64,000 nt of DNA from Sphingomonas sp. PP-CE-3G-477 (lineage in GTDB: Bacteria; Pseudomonadota; Alphaproteobacteria; Sphingomonadales; Sphingomonadaceae), in contig NZ_QAOF01000006.1 of the NCBI RefSeq assembly GCF_003050745.1, positions 159,215-223,214 of the forward strand, written 5' to 3'. A program made the position numbers and the translations under genes. The notes below the pieces were generated by a model. The model was not told where the DNA came from. It made no database searches and saw only the letters and a program-made list of their open reading frames with translations. Within the stretch, counting starts at the first letter, position 1; each line of letters begins with the position of its first letter. Below, piece after piece: positions 20,275 through 29,789 of the stretch.

Positions 20275-22334
20275 CCCGCATCTGCCTGCTGACCGACAGC
20301 CTCGCCCCGTCCGGCGTCGGCGCGCACATGATGACCCTCGCCGAGGGATTGGGCGGAGACGAGATCGTCGTCGCCGCGCGTCCCGGCACAGGCCTGCTCG
20401 AACACGCCGCCGCCAGGGGTTATGCGGTGAAAGCGCTCGACGACGATGCCAACCTCGCGCGCTGGCTCGACCGCGCGGCACCCGACATCGTCCACGTCCA
20501 CGCCGGTATCGGCTGGGAAGGTCACGCCGCCGTCCGCGCCGCACACGCCGCCGGCGTTCCGGTTATCCGCACCGAACACCTCCCCTATCTCCTCACCGAC
20601 CCCGCCCAGCGCGACGAGCACCGCGACACCTCCGCAACACTCGCGCGCCTGATCTGCGTCTCGGACGCAGTCGGCGACAGCCACCGCGCAGCCGGCGTCG
20701 ATCCGGCACTCGTCGCAACGATCCACAACGGCGTCGGCGCGCACAAACCCTCGCGCTCCCGCGAAGCCCTCCGCAGCGAATGGGGCGTCGGCAATGCCCC
20801 CGTCCTGCTCATGGTAGCACGCTTCGCCGAGCAAAAGGGCCACGCGCTCCTGCTCGATGCGCTGCCAGCAATCCGCGCCGCACAACCGGACGTGATCGTG
20901 CTGCTCGCCGGCGAAGGCCCCCTCCTCACCCAGACCGCACGCGCCATCGCCGCCAAAGGGCTGGCCGGTACCGTCCGCATGCTCGGCACCCGCAGCGACG
21001 TCGCCGACTTGATGACGCTGGCCGACCTGCTCGTCCTTCCGTCGGCGTTCGAAGGCCTGCCGCTGGTCGCGCTCGAAGCGATGGCCGCCGGCCTGCCCGT
21101 CGTCGCCACCGTCGCGCCCGGCAATGCCGAAGCGATCGAGGACGGCGTCACCGGTCGCCTGACCGCCGCGGACCCGGCCAGTTTCGCCGATGCGATCGTC
21201 ACGTTGCTCGCCGACCGCGACGGCCTCAAGACAATGGCCAGCGCCGCGATCGAGCGCCAGCAAGACCTATTCTCGGCCGATCGCATGATCGCCGACACGC
21301 GCGCGGTCTACGCCGCGGTGCAAGACCAAAATACAAAGGGAGACGGCGTGGAGCGGACACGGATCGGGTTCATCGGCGCAGGCGGCATCGCCAATCGCCA
21401 TTTCGGCGTGCTGGAGCAATTCGACGACGTCGCGATCGTCGCCGTCGCCGACGTCGACATGGCCCGCGCCACCGAGGCCGCCGGCCGCTTCGGCGCGCGC
21501 GCGTTCGACGATGCCTCCGCAATGTTGGCCACAGTCGAACTCGACGCGCTCTACATCTGTGTGCCCCCCTTTGCGCACGGTGAACCCGAACGCCTTGCGA
21601 TCGAGCACAAGCTCCCGTTCTTCGTCGAGAAGCCTGTCGCGCTAGACCTCGGCACCGCGGAAGATGTCGCGGCGGCAGTCGACCGGCTCGGCCTGGTGAC
21701 CGCGGTCGGCTATCACTGGCGCTATCTCGACACGGTGGACGAAGTGAAGGCGCTGCTCTCCGCGACCCCCGCCCGCCTTCTCTCCGGCTATTGGTTAGAC
21801 TCCACGCCGCCGCCGCGCTGGTGGTGGAAGAAAGACGCGTCGGGCGGCCAGATGCTCGAACAGACGACGCATCTCGTCGATCTCGCGCGCTATCTCGTCG
21901 GCGACGTCGTCCGCGTCTACGGCCAGTCGGGCCACATCGACCGCGCCGCCTTCCCCGGCCTAGACGTCGCCACCACCAGCACCGCGATGCTCACCTTCGC
22001 CAGCGGCGCGATCGCCAACTTCGCGTCGACCTGCCTGCTCAACTGGAACCACCGCGTCTGCCTCCACCTCTTCGGCGAAGGCCTTGCGATCGAACTCACC
22101 GACCGCGACGTGATGATCGACATCGGCCGCGGCCGCCCGGTCCGCGGCACCGGCAGCGATCCGGTCGTGCTGGAGGATCGCGACCTCATCGACGCGGTCC
22201 GCGGCGGAGAAAACCGGATCCGCTGTCCCTACCCCGCCGCGCTCGAAACGCTCCGCCTCGCGTTGGCGATCGAACGCTCCGCCGTCGAAGGTCGCGCGAT
22301 CGACGTCCGCGAACGGGAGGTGGCGCATGTCTGA
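20271..22334 (+). CDS. Bifunctional glycosyltransferase / Gfo-Idh-MocA oxidoreductase fusion
   Basis: 687 residues. Residues 1-350 are a GT4 transferase (LTDSLAPSGVGAHMMTLAEG, VARFAEQKGHALLLDAL, LPSAFEGLPLVALEAMAAGL, the last being the EX7E region). After a linker, residues ~358-687 are a Gfo/Idh/MocA dehydrogenase: RIGFIGAGGIANRHFGVL dinucleotide site, the PPFAHGEPERLAIEHKLPFF segment and the catalytic EKP motif (FVEKPVALD). The second domain probably oxidises or epimerises a sugar or nucleotide-sugar hydroxyl using NAD(P). It overlaps the mutase fusion by ATGA and the next gene by 8 bases. Confidence 0.88.
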   Translation: MTRICLLTDSLAPSGVGAHMMTLAEGLGGDEIVVAARPGTGLLEHAAARGYAVKALDDDANLARWLDRAAPDIVHVHAGIGWEGHAAVRAAHAAGVPVIRTEHLPYLLTDPAQRDEHRDTSATLARLICVSDAVGDSHRAAGVDPALVATIHNGVGAHKPSRSREALRSEWGVGNAPVLLMVARFAEQKGHALLLDALPAIRAAQPDVIVLLAGEGPLLTQTARAIAAKGLAGTVRMLGTRSDVADLMTLADLLVLPSAFEGLPLVALEAMAAGLPVVATVAPGNAEAIEDGVTGRLTAADPASFADAIVTLLADRDGLKTMASAAIERQQDLFSADRMIADTRAVYAAVQDQNTKGDGVERTRIGFIGAGGIANRHFGVLEQFDDVAIVAVADVDMARATEAAGRFGARAFDDASAMLATVELDALYICVPPFAHGEPERLAIEHKLPFFVEKPVALDLGTAEDVAAAVDRLGLVTAVGYHWRYLDTVDEVKALLSATPARLLSGYWLDSTPPPRWWWKKDASGGQMLEQTTHLVDLARYLVGDVVRVYGQSGHIDRAAFPGLDVATTSTAMLTFASGAIANFASTCLLNWNHRVCLHLFGEGLAIELTDRDVMIDIGRGRPVRGTGSDPVVLEDRDLIDAVRGGENRIRCPYPAALETLRLALAIERSAVEGRAIDVREREVAHV

Positions 22335-23427
22335 GTGGCGCCACGTCCGCTCGCTCGGCGTCGAACGCCCCGGCCAGGCCTATTTCTTCGGCTATGACGA
22401 AGCACCCCCAGGCGACGGCCAGGTCCGCCTCGACCTGCTCTACACCGGGTTCTCCGCCGGGACCGAACTCACCTTCGTCAAGAACAGCAACCCGTATCTC
22501 CACTCACGCTGGGACGCAGGGCGCGGCGTGTTCGTCCCCGGCGAGCCGAGCGCGCACTATCCGGTGCCGTTCCTTGGCTACATGGAATGCGCGCGCGTCA
22601 GCGACAGCCGGGTCGATGATTTCGCCAACGGTGACATCGTCGGCACCGTCTTCGGACACAAGACCGGCCACACCGCGGATCCGTTCAACGACCTGCTGAC
22701 CAAGCTCCCGCCCGAACTCGATCCGATCCTCGGCATCTATATCGGCCAGATGGGTCCGATCGCCGCCAACGGCATTCTCCACGCGGACGCCGAACTACTC
22801 GGCCCCAATGTCGTCAACCTTGGCGACGGCATCCGCGGCCGCCCCGCCTTGGTGATAGGCGCAGGCATCGTCGGCATGCTGACCGCCCTGTTCGCGCAAG
22901 CCGCCGGCGCCAGCGAAGTCGTGATCGCCGACCCGTCCCCCTTCCGCCGCCTGCGCGCCGAATGCCTCGGCATCACCGCGATGACCGAGGACCAGGCCTG
23001 GGCCTACGCCAAGGCACGCTGGATCCACGGCGGCGACGATCGCGGCGCGGACGTCGTGTTCCAGACTCGCGCCGACGCCGCCAGCCTCCACGCCGCGATG
23101 CGCGCGCTGAGGCCACAAGGCACGGTGATCGATCTCGCTTTCTACCAGGGCGGCGCCGACCGGCTCCGGCTCGGCGAGGAATTCCACCACAACGGCCTCA
23201 ACCTCCGCTGCGCCCAGATCAACCGCGTCCCGCGCGGGCTAGGCTTCCAATGGGATCGCCGCCGCCTTGCGAACGAGACGGTAAAGCTGCTCCTCGCCCG
23301 CGGCCCCGAGATCCGCGCGCAACTCATCACGCATGTCGTGCCCTATGACGACGCCCCAGCCTTCATCGCGCGGCTGGTCGGCGAGCGGCCCGAATTCCTC
23401 CAGATCGTCTTCAAGGTCGGCGATTGA
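22327..23427 (+). CDS. Medium-chain dehydrogenase/reductase
   Basis: 366 residues with an N-terminal GroES-like barrel (LLYTGFSAGTELTFVKN) and a C-terminal NAD(P) Rossmann domain (ALVIGAGIVGMLTALFAQAA). The usual GHE zinc-ligand box is not evident and the structural zinc cysteines are missing, so it may be a zinc-independent reductase similar to those that work with Gfo/Idh/MocA partners in sugar modification. The substrate cannot be named. It overlaps the neighbouring genes by 8 bases upstream and 4 bases downstream (TTGA), so it is made with the two flanking fusion proteins. Confidence 0.8.
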   Translation: MSEWRHVRSLGVERPGQAYFFGYDEAPPGDGQVRLDLLYTGFSAGTELTFVKNSNPYLHSRWDAGRGVFVPGEPSAHYPVPFLGYMECARVSDSRVDDFANGDIVGTVFGHKTGHTADPFNDLLTKLPPELDPILGIYIGQMGPIAANGILHADAELLGPNVVNLGDGIRGRPALVIGAGIVGMLTALFAQAAGASEVVIADPSPFRRLRAECLGITAMTEDQAWAYAKARWIHGGDDRGADVVFQTRADAASLHAAMRALRPQGTVIDLAFYQGGADRLRLGEEFHHNGLNLRCAQINRVPRGLGFQWDRRRLANETVKLLLARGPEIRAQLITHVVPYDDAPAFIARLVGERPEFLQIVFKVGD

Positions 23428-25673
23428 GTACCGCACTCACTGCCGACACCCGACCGATCCGCATCCTGTTCGTCTTCGCCTGGCTCGTCGTCGGCGGCGA
23501 AGAGACGGAGGTGCGCCTGCTCGCCCAGGCGCTGGACCCGACGCGCTACCGGATCGAGGTTGTCGCCTGCTTCCGGACAGACGGCATGCCCGAGCAGACT
23601 CACGCGCAATTGGAAGCGATCGGCGTCCCCGTCGATCGCACGCCCTACGCGCTCGGCTTCGACGAGACCGTCGCCTACCTCGCTAGCAAGCTGCCCGCGT
23701 ACGACATCGTCATCTCGTGCCAGAACGTCGCGGACATCTATCCCGCGTTCGAACGCATGCACCTCCGGCCGCCGTTGATCGAGCATGGTGGCCTCGTCTC
23801 CGAAGCGCTCGCCGGCCCCAAGCATTTCACCGCGCGCTATGTCGGCGTCTGCGCCTCGATCCGCGACGCCGCCGCCGGCCGCATGCCCGGCCGCGAACAC
23901 CACGCGATCGAGATCCCGTCGATGGTCGACACGCGCGCCTTCGACCCTGCGCGTCGCGCTCCCGTGCGCGCGACACTCGGCATAGCCGAAAACGTACCGC
24001 TGATCGGCTGGCTAGGCCGGCTCGACCCGAAAAAGCGCGTCGAAGACTTCGTCGAAGCCGCCGCGATCGTCCACGCCCGCCACCCCCGCGCGCGCTTCGT
24101 CGTCATCGGCGGACCGGACGCCTTCATCCCCGAATATGCCGCCGCGCTCCGCAACCGTGCGCACGCGCTCGGCCTGGACACCGCGCTCACCTTCCTCGGC
24201 GACCGCGACGACGTGCCCGACCTGCTCGCCGCACTCGACATCTTCGTCTGGCTCTCGCGCGGCGAAGGCATGCCGCATGTCATCGCCGAAGCCGGCGCCG
24301 CACGCCTCCCCGTCATAGCAACGCGCGACAATGGCTCCGAACAACAGATCGTCGACGGGATCAGCGGCCTGTTCGTCCCCCATGAAGATCCACCCGCAGT
24401 CGCCGCCGCGATCACCAATCTGCTCGAAAACCCGGCACTCCGAACCCGCCTCGGCACCGCCCTCCGCGCCAAGGTCGACGGCGAGTACGCCGTCGCCGCC
24501 GTCGTCCCCCGCTGGGAAGCCCTGTTCGCCGAAGTCCTGTCCGACCGGCCGCCCCTTCCCCGCCCGACCAGACTCTTCCGAAGCTTCCTGCAAGGCGGTT
24601 TCGAATCCTCCACGCACCGCCGCGCGCACGACCGCAAGCGCGTCGACGTCATCGCCGCCAGCCATCACGACACCCTCGCCGCGCATGACTATGCCGAACT
24701 CGCCAAGCTTGGCATCCTGACGGTCCGCGACGGCCTGCGCTGGCATCTGATCGAGCTCGAACCCGGCCGCTACGACTGGTCCAGCCTCGATCGCCAGCTA
24801 GAAGCTTCCAAGGCGATTGGCACCGAAGTCATCTGGGACCTGCTGCATTACGGCTGGCCCGACGACATAGACATCTGGACGCCTGCGTTCGTCACGCGCT
24901 TTGCGGCCTTCGCCGCCGCCGCCGCGCGCCACATCGGCCCGGCCGCACCTGGCGAGACCCGCTTCTACGCCCCCGTCAACGAGATCTCGTTTTTCGCCTG
25001 GGGCGGCGGCGACGCAGCCTATCTCAACCCGTTCGCCCGAGACCGCGGCTACGAACTCAAGGTGCAACTCGCCCGCGCATCGATCGCCGCGATGGAGGCG
25101 ATCCTCGCGGTCGACCCCGCCGCAAGGTTCGTCCACGCCGACCCGGTCATCAACGTCATCACCGAGCCCGCCCGCCCGCACGACGCCCCCGCCGCCGAAG
25201 GCCACCGCCTCGCGCAATACCAGGCCTGGGACATGATCGCCGGCAAGGCTTGGCCACAGATCGGCGGCCGCGCGCCATTGCTCGATATCGTCGGCGTCAA
25301 TTTCTACCACAACAACCAGTGGATCCACGGCGGCCCGCCGCTAGCCTACGATCACCCCCTCAGCCGCCCGCTCCACGCGATCCTCGCCGACGCCTACGCC
25401 CGCTACGGCCGCCCGATCTTCATCGCCGAAACCGGCATCGAAGGCAGCGCCCGCCCCGCCTGGCTCCGCATGATCCTGCGCGAAGTGAAGATCGCCCAGT
25501 CGCTCGGCGTGCCCGTCGAGGGCGTGTGCCTCTACCCGATCCTCGACCATCCGGGCTGGGACGACGATCGCTACTGCCCCAACGGCCTGCTCGCCTGCTC
25601 GCCGGTGCTCGCAGACCGCGTACCGGACGCCTTACTCGCCGACGTCATCCGGACTGCGACGCTCGGAGTATGA
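23424..25673 (+). CDS. Bifunctional glycosyltransferase / clan-A glycoside-hydrolase-like fusion
   Basis: 749 residues from TTG 23424. Residues 1-375 are a GT4 transferase ([55 protein letters not shown]). Residues ~387-745 are a TIM-barrel hydrolase-like domain resembling GH1/GH-A proteins, with an Asn-Glu acid/base pair in [11 protein letters not shown] (Glu520), [13 protein letters not shown] on a late strand, and a candidate nucleophile in [10 protein letters not shown] (Glu669). There is no signal peptide, so both activities are cytosolic. The barrel could trim, proofread or transglycosylate the product. The call for the second domain rests on motif spacing. Confidence 0.8.
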   Translation: MSTALTADTRPIRILFVFAWLVVGGEETEVRLLAQALDPTRYRIEVVACFRTDGMPEQTHAQLEAIGVPVDRTPYALGFDETVAYLASKLPAYDIVISCQNVADIYPAFERMHLRPPLIEHGGLVSEALAGPKHFTARYVGVCASIRDAAAGRMPGREHHAIEIPSMVDTRAFDPARRAPVRATLGIAENVPLIGWLGRLDPKKRVEDFVEAAAIVHARHPRARFVVIGGPDAFIPEYAAALRNRAHALGLDTALTFLGDRDDVPDLLAALDIFVWLSRGEGMPHVIAEAGAARLPVIATRDNGSEQQIVDGISGLFVPHEDPPAVAAAITNLLENPALRTRLGTALRAKVDGEYAVAAVVPRWEALFAEVLSDRPPLPRPTRLFRSFLQGGFESSTHRRAHDRKRVDVIAASHHDTLAAHDYAELAKLGILTVRDGLRWHLIELEPGRYDWSSLDRQLEASKAIGTEVIWDLLHYGWPDDIDIWTPAFVTRFAAFAAAAARHIGPAAPGETRFYAPVNEISFFAWGGGDAAYLNPFARDRGYELKVQLARASIAAMEAILAVDPAARFVHADPVINVITEPARPHDAPAAEGHRLAQYQAWDMIAGKAWPQIGGRAPLLDIVGVNFYHNNQWIHGGPPLAYDHPLSRPLHAILADAYARYGRPIFIAETGIEGSARPAWLRMILREVKIAQSLGVPVEGVCLYPILDHPGWDDDRYCPNGLLACSPVLADRVPDALLADVIRTATLGV

Positions 25674-25926
25674 TCTCCGCAACCCATTTCCGTATCGGCG
25701 GCCGACCAAAGCCTCCGGTAATGGCTATCGCCTGATCGTATCGAACGCCGTTTCCATTCCGTCGCAAATGGCATTTTGGTCGCTTACGTCCCGTGTGATC
25801 GGGAGTTCCCGTCGCCCACCCTCCTTCAAAAGGAGTCGGTCGGCACTACGCGAGCACTTGGCAATGTCCGTTCCCGATCATAAAGCGTCTGAGATTCGAC
25901 CAACCCCCCGCCACGAGTTAACCACC
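25674..25926 (+). promoter_or_regulatory. rpsU upstream region
   Basis: 253 bases between the glycan operon and rpsU. A small stem CTCCTT-CAA-AAGGAG lies at 25821-25835, and AT-richer sequence at 25775-25800 and 25875-25900 may contain the rpsU promoter. The bases just before the rpsU ATG show only a weak CGAG-type ribosome site. Confidence 0.35.
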
Positions 25927-26127
25927 ATGCAGATCATCGTCCGCGACAACAACGTCGACCAAGCCCTCCGCGCCCTGAAAAAGAAGCTGCAGCGTGAGGG
26001 TGTATATCGCGAAATGAAGCTGCGCCGGCATTACGAGAAGCCGTCCGAGAAGCGGGCGCGTGAACATGCCGCGGCCGTCAGCCGTGCGCGCAAGGCGGAT
26101 CGCAAGCGCGCCGAACGCGATAATTGA
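25927..26127 (+). CDS. rpsU: 30S ribosomal protein S21
   Basis: 66 residues beginning [20 protein letters not shown], with the characteristic basic helices ([17 protein letters not shown]) and a Lys/Arg-rich tail. S21 sits near the mRNA 3'-end platform of the small subunit and aids initiation. A longer in-frame reading from 25768 adds non-family sequence and is rejected. The gene is monocistronic here. Confidence 0.96.
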   Translation: MQIIVRDNNVDQALRALKKKLQREGVYREMKLRRHYEKPSEKRAREHAAAVSRARKADRKRAERDN

Positions 26128-26409
26128 ACGGTGACGCCGTCGTACCGGTGATAAGTCGCGGATAGCTGAGACCGCTCTGCTGATCCCTGACAAAGGTGCC
26201 TTTACCTTCGTCGGGACCTCGGCGGTCGCTGAGAACTGGAATTGCATCGCCCGCCGGTGGACCTCGTGGATACATGGAGTCGACTCGCGGGCACGCTGGT
26301 CGGCCCGGCTCTCGTCGACGTCGAGGGCACGGCACTCGTGCGTCCATCGTGTGCCTGCGACATACGGCACGCCTGGGTTTCTCGCCTACACGTTCCGGAG
26401 GCGCTGACG
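26128..26409. other. Spacer rpsU to DsbA-like gene
   Basis: 282 bases. Open frames run through it but none looks like a protein family. It may hold the rpsU terminator and the promoter of the thiol oxidoreductase; no clear element was identified. Confidence 0.3.
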
Positions 26410-27048
26410 ATGACGGCTCACTTCCTCTATCTGTTCGATCCGCTGTGTGGCTGGTGCTACGGCGCATCCGCCGGAATCGCTGCGCTGGCGAAGCATCCGG
26501 GCGTCACCGTCGAGACCCTGCCGACCGGCCTGTTCGCCGGCGATGGCGTCCGGACGCTCGGCAGCGAGATGCGCGACCATATCCTTGCCAGCGATCGCCG
26601 CATCGCGGCGCTGACCGGCGCCGTGTTCGGCGATCCCTATCGCGAGCGCATCGTCGGTGGCGCTGGCCTGACGCTCGACAGCAGTCACGCGACCCTTGCC
26701 CTTACCACCGTCGCCCAGACCGTGCCGGACCGTGAACTGGACGCCCTCCACACAATCCAGCGTGCACGCTACATCGAGGGGCGCGATATCGCCGACGTCT
26801 TCGTGCTGATCGACCTGCTGGTCGGCGCCGGGTTCGACGCTGCTGCGGTCATGCTCGCCAATCCCGATCCGGGGGTGCGCAAGGCGAACGCGCAACGACT
26901 GGAGCGCACGCGATCGGTGATGCAGCATTTCGGGATCGGCGGCGTCCCCGCACTGCTCCGAGTCGATGGCACCGCATTGACGCCCGTCGATGCGTCGACC
27001 CTGTACCGGGATCCGCTATCGCTGGCTTCGTCCCACCGCCTTGCGTGA
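26410..27048 (+). CDS. DsbA-family (FrnE-like) thiol-disulfide oxidoreductase
   Basis: 212 residues from ATG 26410. The thioredoxin-fold active site is FDPLCGWCYGAS (CGWC) at residues ~11-18, followed by an inserted helical domain and the cis-Pro region (GIGGVPALLRVDG). There is no signal peptide, so unlike classical DsbA it is probably cytosolic, similar to FrnE or HCCA-isomerase-like proteins. It is transcribed on its own towards the HxlR/azoreductase pair and may share a thiol-stress role with them, which is inference. Confidence 0.85.
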   Translation: MTAHFLYLFDPLCGWCYGASAGIAALAKHPGVTVETLPTGLFAGDGVRTLGSEMRDHILASDRRIAALTGAVFGDPYRERIVGGAGLTLDSSHATLALTTVAQTVPDRELDALHTIQRARYIEGRDIADVFVLIDLLVGAGFDAAAVMLANPDPGVRKANAQRLERTRSVMQHFGIGGVPALLRVDGTALTPVDASTLYRDPLSLASSHRLA

Positions 27049-27150
27049 TCGGCCTCACGGAAACGCACCGTCTTTGCGTCAAGACGCCGCGGTTGGTCGA
27101 ATCCGTAGCGGCACGTCCATCGAAAGACCAAAGGCGGTGGCCAAGTCCGT

Positions 27151-27525
27151 TCAATAGTCTTGCGCCTCGTCATATCGAGCACGTTTTTCGGCAATCTGGG
27201 ACAGGTTGGCCCGGGCCCACAGGCCCAGTGCGACCACTGGCTTCGATAGGGAACGTCCGAGATCGGTCAGCGCATATTCGACCTGGGGTGGCACGGTCGG
27301 ATGCACCGTCCTGCTGATCATCCCGTCGCGAGTGAGGTTTTTCAGCGTCCGCGTCAGCATTTGCTGGGAGATACCTTCGACAGCGCGCTTGATGTCGTTG
27401 AATCGATGCGGCCGCTCCTGGAGCGCCATGATGATTTGCACCGTCCATTTGTCGCCGATCCGCGAAAGTACGCCACTGATGCGCTGGCATTCGTCCTGAT
27501 TCACAGGCCGCATAGTCTCACTCAT
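27151..27525 (-). CDS. HxlR-family transcriptional regulator
   Basis: 124 residues, typical of HxlR winged-helix repressors: a Cys near the N-terminus (DECQRISGVLSRIGDKWTV), the HTH (HRFNDIKRAVEGISQQMLTR, then TLKNLTRDGMISR) and the wing (TVPPQVEYALTDLG). Such proteins often sense electrophiles or oxidants through the N-terminal Cys. It is divergent from the azoreductase gene with an 88-base shared promoter region and probably controls it. Confidence 0.92.
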   Translation of the reverse strand: MSETMRPVNQDECQRISGVLSRIGDKWTVQIIMALQERPHRFNDIKRAVEGISQQMLTRTLKNLTRDGMISRTVHPTVPPQVEYALTDLGRSLSKPVVALGLWARANLSQIAEKRARYDEAQDY

Positions 27526-27613
27526 CTGACCTGGTCCTCAAAATATGCGTTCTTGGCGAAGGCATGCGGGTCACATAGCTGGTGCAGGTCATTAATCCAG
27601 ACCTGAGGTCAGC
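27526..27613. promoter_or_regulatory. Divergent HxlR/azoreductase promoter region
   Basis: 88 bases between the two starts. It is AT-rich around 27540-27555 and contains AGGTCATTAATCCAGACCTGAG-like sequence near 27584-27608. There AGGTC and GACCT form an imperfect inverted repeat just upstream of the azoreductase start, a plausible HxlR operator. Confidence 0.45.
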
Positions 27614-28174
27614 ATGAAGATCCTTCATCTCGATACGAGCATCAACGGCGCAAACTCGGCGAGCCGGCGGATCGCCGCCGAAGTCGTCCGCAGTCTTGTC
27701 GCAAAAGCCCAGGATGCCACTACGGTCTACCGTGATCTCGCCGCGACACCGTTGCCGCATCTGACGCTGGCCGAGTTCGCTACCGATGCATCGCAAGAGG
27801 CGCTGGCCGAATTCAAGACGGCGGACGTGGTGGTTATCGGCACCGGCATGTACAATTTCACCGTACCGACCCAGTTGAAAGCCTGGATCGACCGCATTCT
27901 CGTCGCCGGCCAGACGTTCCACTATACTGAAGCAGGGCCGCAAGGACTCGTCGGGGGCAAGCGCGTGATCATCGTGCTTGCGCGCGGCGGCTTCTACGCG
28001 CCGGACTCACCCGCTGCTGCACTGGAACATGCGGAGACTTATCTGCGGGGCGTCTTCGCGTTCATCGGGGTCGACCACGTCCAGATCATCAACGCCGATG
28101 GCACCGCGATCCCCACGATGCGCGACGCTTCGATCCAACAGGCCGAGCAGCAGGCCGGTGCGATCGCCGCCTGA
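27614..28174 (+). CDS. azoR: FMN-dependent NADH:quinone/azo oxidoreductase
   Basis: 186 residues with a flavodoxin-like fold. KILHLDTSINGANSASRRIA is the FMN phosphate-binding start, and MYNFTVPTQLKAWIDRI and the later VLARGGFY complete the AzoR signature. It reduces quinones and azo compounds by two electrons and guards against quinone stress. The divergent HxlR gene is the likely regulator. Confidence 0.92.
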   Translation: MKILHLDTSINGANSASRRIAAEVVRSLVAKAQDATTVYRDLAATPLPHLTLAEFATDASQEALAEFKTADVVVIGTGMYNFTVPTQLKAWIDRILVAGQTFHYTEAGPQGLVGGKRVIIVLARGGFYAPDSPAAALEHAETYLRGVFAFIGVDHVQIINADGTAIPTMRDASIQQAEQQAGAIAA

Positions 28175-28336
28175 TCTCTCCACTAGAATCGACAGAACTC
28201 GCCCGGTTCGAAGATCGATACGGCATATCGCAGACGCTTCGTGCCCCTTTCATGCGCGGTCGGTGGCTTTTTCAGCTGCCGGCCCCGCGCGTTGCCGCAT
28301 TCGGATATCGCCACGGTCACCATCCGAGCGCGGCGC

Positions 28337-29746
28337 TCAGTTGATCCTGCGAAGTCGCTGGACGCTCAAGACCATGCCCGTGAGACTGAACAGGAAGCCG
28401 AACAGCAACAGGATCGACACCACCACCCGGCGGAGAAGCGGGTGCGTAGCGAAGCCTGGAAAGTTGAAGGTGTGGAGCGCGTAATACATCCAGGCGTAAC
28501 GCGCGCGGCTGTCGTCCATCACCGTCAGCAAGCGACCGTCGACCCCGTCCGCATAGGCGTCGGGATATTTCCCACCCGTCAGAGTGACGCGCACTGCCGT
28601 CTCGGGCCACCCTTCCGCCATGGCATAGGTTGTGGTCGGATCGATCGGAGCAAGCCCGAAACCCGAGGCTGGAGGAAACGCATCGAGCAAGGCATTGCCG
28701 ATCCTTTGACGGACGGCGGCGGGCGCCATCGGGGCATAATCGCGATCGTAGGTCCGCGCCGTACCGTCCGGTTGCCAGGCGACCAGCAGACTCCGACCGC
28801 CCACCGCCGTCAGGTCGATCTGCCTGGTGTCTGCCGGGACTCCAGCCGGAACCTCCGTGGGCAATGCATCGCGAAGTGCGACGCCGGCATAGCGGCTCGC
28901 CTGCGCGGCGATCGGCTGCCCGCGCGAGAACAGACGGCCATGGTCCATCGACAGCCAGCCGCTCAGCGTCCAGCTCAGGACGAATCCGCTTGCGAACAAA
29001 CCGAGCAGATGATGCCACCGCATCCACCGTCTGCGGTACGGGGTCAGCGACGGCCTGTGCCGACGTCGTGCCGCCAGCATCCGCACGATTCCCAGGATCG
29101 TACCGGCGATCGCCACCAGCAGCGCCACGAATGACACGATCCAGACCGTCCGGTCCCACGCCGTGAAGCTCGACCGTAGCGGCGTGAAATACGCCCAGTG
29201 CAGTACCGCGCCGACCCAGTTCCACCCGCGATCGGCGGCATTGGTGCGTTGCACCAGTTCGCCGGTCTTCGCGGATAGATAGACGTTCGTGCGTCGCCCG
29301 TCGGCAACCGCAAGTCGGTAGAACGGACGAAGCGGATCGAACCGATCGTGAACGACCCACTGGTCGTAGGCGATCGCTACGCGCGAGGTCAGGCCGAAGG
29401 GGGCAGGCCAGTTCGCCGCAACCTGATCGGGCCCAAGATCGCGCAGCCGCCGCCCCGATCGCGCATCGATCGCGATCGTCCCTTCCGGCGTCGTAGCGAT
29501 GTACGCCGGCGCCTCGCCGCGCTGGACGAGCCGCAACGCCGTCGGCCGTCCTGCCGCTATCGCTGCCGCACGCGGTGATATCGTCACTGCGCGAAGGTCG
29601 ATCGGTGGCTCCAGCCGCAGTTGGTCGGCATGCGACAATGACGGGAACGGCTTGAACAGCAAGACCGCCCCGCTCGCGAACCAGAGTGCGAAGACCAGAC
29701 AGGTGGCGACGCCGAGCCAGCGGTGGAACCAGACGAGCTTTCGCAT
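28337..29746 (-). CDS. PepSY-domain multi-pass membrane protein (putative ferric/metal reductase)
   Basis: 469 residues from ATG 29746, preferred because GCGAGGCG lies directly upstream; an earlier start at 29803 would overlap the receptor gene. It begins RKLVWFHRWLGVATCLVFAL, followed by a large periplasmic part, then further helices (IVSFVALLVAIAGTILGIV; LLGLFASGFVLSWTL; VVVSILLLFGFLFSL). Conserved membrane histidines (FHRWLG, RWHHLLG) suggest haem binding, as in PepSY-associated reductases next to siderophore or metal receptors. It lies 43 bases after the TonB receptor and is the last gene of the metal operon. Confidence 0.83.
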   Translation of the reverse strand: MRKLVWFHRWLGVATCLVFALWFASGAVLLFKPFPSLSHADQLRLEPPIDLRAVTISPRAAAIAAGRPTALRLVQRGEAPAYIATTPEGTIAIDARSGRRLRDLGPDQVAANWPAPFGLTSRVAIAYDQWVVHDRFDPLRPFYRLAVADGRRTNVYLSAKTGELVQRTNAADRGWNWVGAVLHWAYFTPLRSSFTAWDRTVWIVSFVALLVAIAGTILGIVRMLAARRRHRPSLTPYRRRWMRWHHLLGLFASGFVLSWTLSGWLSMDHGRLFSRGQPIAAQASRYAGVALRDALPTEVPAGVPADTRQIDLTAVGGRSLLVAWQPDGTARTYDRDYAPMAPAAVRQRIGNALLDAFPPASGFGLAPIDPTTTYAMAEGWPETAVRVTLTGGKYPDAYADGVDGRLLTVMDDSRARYAWMYYALHTFNFPGFATHPLLRRVVVSILLLFGFLFSLTGMVLSVQRLRRIN

Positions 29747-29789
29747 CGCCTCGCGCCGCAATGTCTTCTCGCCCCGCCACGCCTTCGCC

